NCBI GenBank assembly: GCA_018697195.1
Contig: CM031878.1
Span: 37,519,600 to 37,583,599 of the forward strand
Reading direction: 5' to 3'
DNA: 64,000 nucleotides
Source: Certhia americana
Lineage: Eukaryota; Chordata; Aves; Passeriformes; Certhiidae
Below are positions 55,251 to 64,000 of this stretch, piece by piece (position 1 is the stretch's first letter; every line of letters begins with the position of its first letter). The translations under genes and the position numbers were made by a program. The notes beneath the pieces were generated by a model. That model worked only from the letters and a program-made list of their open reading frames with translations, did no database searches and had not been told where the DNA came from.

Positions 55251-57040
55251 CCTGCCTGCAGTGGTAGGCAGGAGTTCACTCGCCAAATGTCTTTTCTTGC
55301 GTTTGTTTCCCAGCTGTGTAACTTTCCCTTTTACAAGGTACGAGGTATGAAAGTCAACAGCCCAATTCCTTCCCCTTCCACATCTGGGACAATATTTATA
55401 TAGTATTTTTATGCTGTGCCCTTTTTGAAGGCCATCTCTTTTAAAATGACTCATTGAGCCACATTTAAAACAACTTCCTGCCCGCGTGTCCAGAACCCAG
55501 AAGTGCACAGTTAAAGCCGCTACCAAAGAGCTGTTACAAGCAGTAGTTCCCACATTTTGTCATGCTCTAACTACATCTGCTATGTCACAAGTAGGTGGGT
55601 TATGAACAGCAAGCAATGCCCATCTACAATCTTCTTTTGCATTTGTGAAAGCAAGCTGCCACAACAGGGTAACTCTGGCTTCGTCATTATTGACCTGTTG
55701 GGAGAGTGCAGCTTGCAGTCTGTCCAGGAGCTGCACAAATGACTGGATCCTGTAAAATCCTAGCAAAAGACATATTAGAATTGATAACCATCCCTGGGAG
55801 TTGCTGCAGGGCCTGCAGGGCTGATGATATCATATATAGTGATGATATCATATATATCGCGTATATATAGTGATGATATCATATATGTCACATATAGGAT
55901 AGCCTGCCTGCACTATAGGGACTGCAAAAGCACCCTCTCCAGTCCGCTGTGCAATGGTAACTGGTGGATTTCTGTCCTGTAGCGTTTCTGCCTGGGTTGT
56001 ACACAGCTCTCAGTAATCAGTTATCCAGACTGTAAATTACATCGCTGTTACAATAATTTTCATTATACTTTTCCAGTCATGGGTTGTGAGTGAGGACATA
56101 TGCTGTACTGATAGATTCTAGGTAGTTCAGGGCATGATAGAAGGATATGCCGCTTTCTTTTACTAGTATCCTCAGTTCTTTAATTACTTTATAGTCTAGC
56201 TGTCAGTATGCCAGCCATTAGTTCAGCACATATATTACTGGGAAGGCTATAACAACTGCCAAGTCACCTTCACAGTGGCTTCCCAGCATTTTTTCAAATG
56301 CTGAACTACTGTGTTGATATCTTGGGCAGGGTGCAAGCCCACTGCCTGTCCACGGTATGAGAGTTCCACACCCAGGGGTCCTGCCATGCAGGGATTTTTA
56401 CTAGGGTAAGGTAATTCCAAGGGATTTGGGTTAATTTCAGCATGAGGTAATTCCACAGGGTTTGAAATAATCTTAGGGTTGCATACAGTTTCTGGTGGCT
56501 CTGAGGGTTTGGGGGAATTAACCTCTGAAGCTGTGTAAAAGGGCCAACATTCATGTGACTTCCTTTAATAGCCAACATGATTGTTTCCCATGCACCAAGG
56601 TGCCTGCAAGCTTCACCATCACTGTCCCTAGCAATATCAAAGTCTCTGCCCTGCTGCTTGCCATGTTTCTGATCGAAGGGGCCCACTAAAGAGAAAATCT
56701 TTGACTTGATCAGACACCCAGTGCAGCAGGATGCTTAGTTTCACATCAGCCATATAAATAGATTGCTCATGTAGAAGCTGCCTTATCTGGCCTAAGTCCT
56801 GCTTTGTTCCAGGGATATTCTACCTCCCGTGTTCTCTCTGATTGGTCTACTCACCTCCCAGGTGATGTGAATGCACTTTAAATTCCTGAGTTCCTTCCCA
56901 AACTCTTGAGTTCCTTCCTGAACTCTCCACAGATGCTTCCCTGGAAGGTCTCCCTGAATCCTTCTCCAGATCCTTTTCCTGGAGTCTTCCCAGCCAGTTC
57001 CTTGACCTAGTGAGCGCTGCTATTGGAGTAGACCACATAC
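55173..57040 (-). pseudogene. gag: ERV gag remnant (matrix, capsid, nucleocapsid)
   Basis: Nucleocapsid: two zinc knuckles, CFKCGSMSHFKRDG (fourth ligand Cys replaced by Gly) and CPRCGRGRNWAVDFH (third ligand His kept as Trp-Ala context, Cys changed to Phe), at about 55345-55480. Capsid C-terminus: the major-homology-like SFVQLLDRLQAALSQQ and the helix TLLWQLAFTNAKEDC at 55560-55760. N-terminal capsid and matrix lie within 55900-57040 in several frames with stops. A TATCATATATA-type repeat (55827-55900) interrupts the capsid part. The start codon cannot be placed. Confidence 0.85.
55827..55900. repeat. AT-rich tandem repeat inside gag
   Basis: The unit GTGATGATATCATATATA recurs three times with small changes and is partly self-complementary (TGATATCA). 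It is not a normal part of gag, so it probably arose after insertion or in the source copy. Confidence 0.7.
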
Positions 57041-57060
57041 ACCATGCACCACCTTTATAA

Positions 57061-57078
57061 GTCCCTGTTTAGGCACCA
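57061..57078 (-). other. Primer binding site, tRNA-Lys3 type
   Basis: On the minus strand it reads TGGTGCCTAAACAGGGAC, two bases after the LTR end. It matches the 3' end complement of tRNA-Lys3 (TGGCGCCCGAACAGGGAC) at 15 of 18 positions; the differences are C-to-T or G-to-A type. Alpharetroviruses of birds use tRNA-Trp, so this argues for a beta-like lineage. Confidence 0.85.
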
Positions 57079-57080
57079 TT

Positions 57081-57183
57081 TGTAGCAATAGGAACAAAGC
57101 GACAGGGACCCCCTTCAATGCATCCANNNNNNNNNNAGCTGTCACTCAACTGACTCTCCCCTCCCTCATACCTGCCTCTCACC
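57081..57183 (-). repeat. ERV 5' LTR, gapped and truncated
   Basis: 57081-57126 and 57137-57183 are identical to 51503-51548 and 51761-51807 of the 3' LTR (93 of 93 readable bases). The 10 Ns (57127-57136) stand for about 212 bp judged from the other LTR. The last 10 bases of U3 (ACACCCTACA on the + strand) are missing, and unrelated sequence starts at 57184. Confidence 0.9.
57127..57136. other. Assembly gap (10 N)
   Basis: A run of ten unknown bases inside the LTR; the true missing length is probably ~212 bp. Repeat-induced collapse is the likely reason. Confidence 0.95.
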
Positions 57184-57750
57184 CTCAGCTGACTCCCAAC
57201 CATCCAGCCTGTGGCTGGGCCTTTCCCACAGGGCCTTCTGTGAGCATGAGCCTTAACCATTTTAACAAATATAACCCCATATCCTGCACAAAATGAATAC
57301 CAAAAGTATACAAAGAGAAGGTGTTTTACCTACAGAAATGTATTCACCCTCAGGAACACAAACAAGATGGCAGATGCTCCCCACAGGTCACACTCCCATG
57401 GCTTCACAGACAGCGGCAATATGGCAACCTTCCCATGCCCTGCACTACTCGAGAACAAGGGCCAAGATGAGGGGGAGGCTCCCACAGACAGTGTTTCTCG
57501 ACACCTTCCCTTGGAGAGGAGGAGGCAAAATGATACCCTTCTGCTGGGGCGACTGTGTTTTCCTGCCAAAGCCATGCTCCAGGGCATGACATGGGAGATG
57601 TGGAAGAACAACCTGGCCAGGCCCCCTGCAGCACTCAGTCTTGCCTCTCCCTGTCACCAGCAGAGTGTGAATAAAGACCAACTTCTCTTAATGCCTGGAG
57701 AGGTTACCTGGAACTGAGTGTCTAGACTCAGTCTAGAGTGTTAAGGGAAT
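57184..57750. other. GC-richer sequence with overlapping open frames, no supported gene
   Basis: Open frames of 60-116 codons overlap on both strands at 57293-57717. None has a recognisable motif. AATAAA occurs at about 57668-57673. The area may be part of another LTR or degraded repeat. Confidence 0.4.
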
Positions 57751-60700
57751 AAAGTAGATATTTATGAAAAGGCCTTCAAAGGATACACCTTGGGCAGTAC
57801 AAGAGCTAGCCAGCCATGGCTACACCCATGATGGACACCGGGTCAGGAGTTTTCACACTTTTATAAGTTTTGTTCCATTTACATATTGGAGTTAATTGTT
57901 CAGTTACAGCTTCAGGTTATGAAGTCCCATCCTCCCAGACTGCTCTCCTCAATTTGGTGTTGTTTTTACTTTTGGGGCCTGAGGCTGCAATGGTGTCCTT
58001 GGTTCTCAGGCTGGAAAAGGATTTTGTGTAACTAAACTGTGAACAGAACTTACTAACACTTTATATGACATTTGGAGTTACAACAGAATATGGAAAATAG
58101 GAAAGCTAGAACTTAAGGCATCACCCTAACAGGAATTTAGAGCCTTTCATCTACACATACACAGCAGGTATGTTAGGCCACTGCAACTTACTAACTAACA
58201 TCCACCAGGCCCAGAACCGCATTTTGCTTAAGCTAAAGCCAATTTACATTTGTAGCTTGGAAAAACTGATCTGCAAAGCTAATCTCAGCCAACCCAAGGG
58301 TTTACATTTCTATGCCTGTGTTGAAGTTAACCTCAAAAAGTAAAAAGTAAAGTGTGCAAACAGTGCTAATGACAATTTTGGGAAGCAGATCAGTTGCAAA
58401 TATAGTAATTTGAGTTGCAACAAGAAGCTGTTTTATCTTTCTGCAATTTCCAGTTTTAAATTTACTTTATCTGCCAAGTCAATTTATTTGTCTTTTTCAA
58501 ATCTAGGAAACGTAATGAAGTATGGAAATCTTGTAGAGTAAGTGATTTTAGCTATATAGTGAAAAAAGACAACTCAGAAATTGGGCAGGAACTGCTCATT
58601 TTAAACAATGTCCAAAAGCAAAGTCTTTCACACCAAGAAAGAGTCTGATTTGCAGAAGTGTTTCCTCTGCATGCCCAGCAGAAGACTCTCTACTGTGGAC
58701 CAGAGGGTGCTTCCCAACACTTAAAAACCCTAACTGGAGACATACTGCGTCATGTTTGTAATTCAGACAAGGCCTTATATTAGCACTGCCAGCAACAGGG
58801 ATTTTTTTGAGTGCTCTGTTGCCGTCAGGCAGGGTGTGGTGCAAGGTTATTAAACTGCCTCTGCCACTTAGTTTTCATCTGACACATGCTTAATTGTGAG
58901 GATATCCTTCCTCCCATTAGTGTTTGAATCAGTCCCACTGTTGATGAGAAATGTTGTCCACATCATGTTATACAGTAAAAAGTATTTAAAGCCACAGCCA
59001 TAGTATTATGATAGAGGCAAGTTCAGCATCAGCCAGGAATAGCACAATCTTATTCCTGCTGGGCAGAGATGCAGTAGTTGGCATGACAAAGGGACTGGCC
59101 TGGATGCCGTGTGGGGAAAGGAGGGCTGCAGTGTAAGCCATAAGTAAGAGAGAGACTTTATTCAAGGTTCTCTAACATCTCCTGCTATTTCTATTAATTT
59201 TATGGAAGGAAACTGGTGATAAAGGTAGAATGGGAATGTGAAAAAGAAGGAAATGGGTGAAGTAAATGGCTTCTCAACCTTGTTGAATGAATGGTTGGGG
59301 ATATTATGTACTAGTAGCTGTTGATGAAAGGTGCAGTGTTCAGATGCCAAGGACTGAAATTAGAGTCTAGGGTCAAAAAAAGGTTAATGTTCTTGCACAA
59401 GGAAAAGATTTCACAAACTATGTAGCATTGCTATATCATAAATAGCTATAGTCCTCCCTTCTGGTTATTAGTCCATCAGGGCATCAAATTACAGAGACAG
59501 TTTCAAATCTTGGAAGCCAGATGTGCTTCTCCTAACCTCTGCTTCCTGAAGCCTAGCTGTGATTGCCAGCTCCAACAAACCAAGTAAATAAAACATTTGG
59601 GGGAGTGGGAACTGAATAAATAAGTGTTGAAATAATCAGACTAGAAAACAGCACTCACTTTTGGAAAACATCTACAATGCTTCCTGCAGGGATCAGAGAC
59701 AGTTTTAAATGGCAGCTGGAGGCAATGACAAATCCACTTCATTACTCCCCATGATGCAGAAAGAGTCTTGGGAAAGGCAGGCCCTCGTTCATCTGTACTC
59801 CAGGTAAAAAAGGCACCTGGAAAATAAGATAAGCCACTCTTTTTAAAGCCAGCCCATGTTCTGGTATGGTTTCCTGGAGAGCTCTGTACGTCCAGTTCTG
59901 ACAGAGTCCCTTTAGACTGATTGCAAGAGGAAGTCTAATTCTGCCAGCTTAGTAAGTGCTGTGTTCAGCTTCCCTAAGTTCTCTTGTAAAAGAAGCATGG
60001 TTAAAGGTTAGTGGGAAACAGTAAACAAAACTAAGCATGCAGCAGCTAACGTAACTACATGTTTGGGGAGAGAGGAGCAGGTGCTCTTCTGGATGATCGC
60101 CACAGTTCAAAGCCTTGGTCCATGTGTTTTGATTGGGAGACTGCTGGCAACTGATCAACAAATGTGACCAAGGCTGACGTCTCCTGTTTAGAGGGTGGCA
60201 AGTGTGTGACAAGGCATGTGTGTTTATAGCTAGAGACAGGACAGATGACAGGGGTTAGGTACTCTGTTGCAGCAGAGTACCTAACCTACCTACCTACCTA
60301 CTCTGTGCTTCTCATGTTTTGTTTTTTCTAGTTTTTAATTTTACTTCAGTCCAGAATATTTTGGCAAAAATGGAGAGAGAGTAATAGAGAGTTTATTATA
60401 TTATGTGTATATGTAAGGCTAGGTGTATTAGATTCTGGTTGGTGTGAATTTCTGCCTGGCTTGCCAGAGAAGAGATTTTAACCAGGTTCTGCCATTAGTC
60501 AGCACTCTAGTCTCAACACTGTAAATTTTGATCATCCATTTTCCTGGGCATCTTAAACTAATCTGAAGCAGTGTTGCACCAAAAGGGCACATATCCTGTC
60601 CACCCTTGCTTTGCAGTCTTTTGGATTTTCACTGGTACCAGTACCAGGCATGCTCATCCAGCAGGAAGCTGTCACTTGGCTTTGAGGGCATTGTATGCAG

Positions 60701-63700
60701 CCCAATGAGCTTACTGCTACAGCTTAGAGCAGAAATGAGAATTGACAGAAGAGGGAAGGGCCAGAATGTCTTTTTTTCAGCACTAATCCTGGTTCAAATC
60801 AGCCCAAATTGCTTGGTATACCTCACCCATAAATACTTGCAAACTCTGTAAAGGTTTGACTTCAATATTTGTTGTAGCTAAAAGTATTTCCATAAGCTCT
60901 GGTAAAAATGTCTAGATGCCAGTGGCTCTTGGCAGAAGACAAAACAGCCCTCTACCCACTTCCAGGGAAACAGCAACTATCCCAAAACTCAAAACACTAG
61001 CAGATGTGAGCTGGGAAAGCCTGTACCCTGGAGAATGTTTAACCAGGAAGGCAAGTCCTGCGTACCAACTGCACCTGTTGTGGAGAGGACAGCACTGCAA
61101 ATGCAGCACTGTGGGATTGACCTCTCCTGACTTCACTGCCCTCCCTTCACTAGTAGGTTACTCCTGTTAGCAAATGGAGAGTGACATCCACAGCCCTTTC
61201 CTTCTCTCCTCAGGCTCCTGGGTAGAGCTAATTCTGGTCCATTGGGTGATGAAGGCAGGTTTAGTACTGAAGAAAGGAAAAGGAAGTTTGCTGTGTTCTT
61301 GCGTGCACCACAGGATTCCTGTGGCACTGCTGAAGTTGCAGAGTCCTAACCTGACCCAACCCTCTGTGGTGTAATAGGTAATAGTCCTGCCCTGCCTGAA
61401 TGGGCTGGGCTGCAGCTCAGCTCAGGGAATGTTTCTAAAACTTGTTCAAGTCTCAGTGCTGCAGAAGCTCTTGAGCTTTCAACTTACTATTACTTTTGCT
61501 AAGCTCCTGACAAGTGTATAGGCTATGCTGGTCCTGCAGCACTGTCACCGGTGGAGTGCCTGTGCAGATGTCAGCCATTACCACCCCACCTCAACAGGAC
61601 CTGGGCTTTATTCACTGCGACAAAACAAGCAGTGGTAGGAGAGAGGCTAGATGGAAATGTGGATGAAAAGGCACAAAACATGAAGAAGAAATGTGGTACC
61701 AGTCACCATTAAACATTTTTTGAGTAAAACTCATCTGTGTGTCCTCTGTCTCCCTACTCTTTCATTATATCCATCAGATATTTTAGTCTAATGGCTTTTG
61801 GATTTGTTGCTTTCCTTTCAGTCTGAAAAGAAAGGGGGAAAAATACATGCTTTTATATATAGGCAGCAGCTGCTGCAAATGTTGCTTTCTAAACCAATAA
61901 CATGAGCTAGTTTAATTTTAAATTCCAAGTACTGTTACAAAGCAAGACTCAATTTTCCATTTCTTGCACAACTAATACCACTCAGGTTTTAAGACCTGAA
62001 TCTACATGACTCTGGGAAAACATTAAAAAACCAAGGCAACAAATCATGTTGTTGCTGTCAGCAAGCCAGAAAGTATCTTCCTGTATTTGAAAACCTGATG
62101 AATTTAGGGATGTTGTGTGATCCTGCTTCTGAAGAACAGTCTTCATTTAATCTGCTCACTCTTCAACCCTAAAGCAGCAGTCTGCCATGCTGTGGCTGGC
62201 ACATGGCCCCAGTTGTCTGCAGGGGCCATTCTCCAGGACCAGCCTTCCAAGAAAGGTACTACCCTGAGAGCTTGAGCAGAGGTCAGCTTGGACCCTGATA
62301 CCAGGTCAAGTGTGACCAAGGATTAAGGCATTGCTTTTGGATGGTGGATTTCCCAGGAATTGCAGCTGGATACCAGACTGTGGACTGTATCACAGCCAAA
62401 CTGTTTCTGTAGATTTGGGTGGACTTTTCTCTGAGTGGTCCACGTGTTTTTACTAAAGAACTTGCAGCACCTCTCTTCTCACTATTTGACCCTGCTTGCT
62501 GGGACAAGGGTATTTTTTGTGTAACAGTCTCAACTGCAGACTTATCAATGATGCAGCCTCCACACATTTCTGTGTCCCAGGATGTTTTCTGCAGTGTGGG
62601 GAAGATATGCAGATTGGGAAAGTTAAACTTCAGTGAATGGAGAATGGTATTAACTTTTACAATTTCCAGAGTCTTTGTGTCTCTAAGTAGTATATGTAAT
62701 AAAAAGGAGTACAGAAAGCTTTTTGTAATTCTATTAGCATGCATTTTGAATTTTATTTACTGTTTATGGAAACCCCATTAATTTATCACAGCTTTGGAAA
62801 TCTGTATTTGTGAATTATTTCCTCTTCATGTATAAAGAAAATGTACAGACCCATCAAGATAAATAAATAGAATGGACTGGGCTGTGCTGTGGGGAAAAGC
62901 CGTCCAGTTCAGGACTGGCAAAGGATCTGTCATTGCTTCAGATGTGGATAGCAGTGGCCATTCAACCTGCTTCCAAAGTACAGAGGTACAACTTTTATGT
63001 CTCCAGCAATTAAAAAAATACACTAGTTAGGATATGAGATGCATTTGCATTGACTTAAAAGACATAAACCTGAAATGGAAATGAAAAAACCAAGAATTCC
63101 TTCAAGTGGAAAATTAGAGACAGGTAAGAAGGGCAAAATGTAAGCAAGCAGGTTTCTCAAGTATGCAATTCTTCCAGGCTCTAGGTTAGTAATTTTTCTG
63201 TTTTAAAAACTGGTTTTTCCATTTTTTTTTCTGTTTACATCTTTAAAGAGTTTTCTTTAAACTGTTCAAAACTGTTGAGTACAGGGAAAAACTAAGAGAA
63301 CATGTAGTACTAAGCAGAGGAGTTACCCTACATAGCCTGTGTGAAGATACTTCTCTGCACAAGTATTTTATGTAGGCAAAATCCACTAAGTACCTTTGAG
63401 GGCTAAGCTGATAAGGCCAAATGTTGAAGATTTTGTTGGAAGCAAAGATCATCTTGGCAGAAGCAATCTGTAGACACACCCTTTTCTGATTTCATTTTCC
63501 CCTACTAAGACAGCCAGTAAGCCAGCCTTTTTCACTAACTAGGTATTTGTCAATATTATTAGGGCAGGAGAGGGAGTATAGTCCTATATTCCGAAGCTGA
63601 GTTTCTGTAAAGAACCAGGAACCTGACTTTTTTGATTCCCTCAGAAGAGCTGTTTTTGCATGTTACAGTGTTGTTGCAGCTCCCACTGGTGTCTGCCAAA

Positions 63701-64000
63701 ATTTGGTGAGTTTCTAAAAGCTGCCTTTTGACAGCATCAATAAGTAGTCATACAAAGCATCTCTGAAGTCTTCCTGGTTGTAGCAGTTTGTTTATCAGTT
63801 GCACTGAGAGAATAACATGCCTGAATCTCTCTGTAAGGAGGCTTCCAGGAGCTGCCTGCAGACAGAGTGCAGACATAGACACTGTTGCTGGCTCTTTAGC
63901 ATGGACACAGGTAAGAAAGTTCAGTCTTGCCATGAAGAAGGAGTGGGAGGCAGTGTAAGGAACTTTCTGAGAGCATCCTCAAAGTGCTCTAATGTGGTAT
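57751..64000. other. Apparent non-coding sequence to the window end
   Basis: AT-rich with scattered GC-richer parts (around 60900-61600). Contains a (CTAC)n microsatellite at about 60281-60302. No exon with coherent splice borders or a recognised family was found. The cathepsin L gene that follows DAPK1 in humans was looked for and not seen. Confidence 0.6.
60281..60302. repeat. (CTAC)n microsatellite
   Basis: Five to six copies of the tetranucleotide unit CTAC, the first slightly changed. Confidence 0.8.

Larger units (their letters stand above)
51503..57183 (-). mobile_element. Class II (beta-like) endogenous retrovirus, env-less, defective
   Basis: On the minus strand the order is 5' LTR (57081-57183, with a gap and truncation), primer binding site, gag, dUTPase/protease, reverse transcriptase, RNase H, integrase, polypurine tract and 3' LTR (51503-51817). 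Two NC-type zinc knuckles, a dUTPase-like segment next to the protease and a tRNA-Lys-type primer site all point to a betaretrovirus-like lineage. The length is about 5.7 kb. The integrase frame stops at 51905, only ~75 bp before the polypurine tract, so there is no env. Frameshifts, stops and lost catalytic residues make every gene non-functional. Confidence 0.95.

Noticed and set aside
57293..57717. Overlapping open frames on both strands after the ERV
   Set aside because: They overlap in several frames in a GC-richer patch, with no motif or splice pattern. No gene can be supported.
58507..58536. Possible 30-bp microexon between CTAG and GTAAGT
   Set aside because: In the phase required after 50679 it contains a stop, and there is no other support.
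61133..63933. Next-door gene (cathepsin L expected from human order)
   Set aside because: No cathepsin catalytic motifs or coherent exons were found in any frame. The gene may lie beyond the window or be absent.

Overview
This is vertebrate, almost certainly avian, genomic DNA. Small exons sit in long AT-rich introns with GT-AG splice sites. The dispersed repeats are CR1 LINE copies ending in the ATTCTATGATTCTA-type tail that is common in birds, and a class II (beta-like) endogenous retrovirus (ERV) lies near the right end. No bacterial, plasmid, CRISPR, tRNA or rRNA feature was seen. The species cannot be fixed from the sequence alone.

Positions 91-44026 (+) hold DAPK1, death-associated protein kinase 1, from the third base of codon 21 to the stop. 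I placed 24 coding exons. They sum to 4231 nt, which is one base completing Ser21 plus 1409 codons and a stop. Adding 21 residues encoded upstream of the window gives 1430 residues, the length I know for human DAPK1. The exon order follows the protein: kinase domain (91-14401), Ca2+/calmodulin autoregulatory segment (16052-16637), linker (18224-18343), ankyrin repeats in 33-codon exon modules (19167-30075), ROC-like P-loop GTPase region (32147-40629), COR-like region and death domain with Ser-rich tail (41963-44026). The 3' UTR runs from 44027 to about 45178, with AATAAA at 45154-45159.

Positions 45179-51339 were expected to be intergenic, but they contain a possible second gene on the + strand that I do not recognise. 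It has a ~678-nt open block broken by two apparent +1 frameshifts (46556-47233), then two short candidate exons (49589-49652 and 50441-50679). Their splice sites join all three blocks in phase. It may be a decaying gene, or a real gene with sequence errors.

Positions 51503-57183 hold an endogenous retrovirus on the minus strand. It has a full 3' LTR (51503-51817), a polypurine tract, integrase, RNase H, reverse transcriptase, protease, a dUTPase-like segment, nucleocapsid zinc knuckles, capsid, a tRNA-Lys3-type primer binding site and a 5' LTR that contains a 10-N gap. There is no room for env. The readable parts of the two LTRs are identical, yet the coding regions carry many lesions. An older LTR fragment (51340-51502) abuts its left side.

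Positions 57184-64000 contain no gene I can support.
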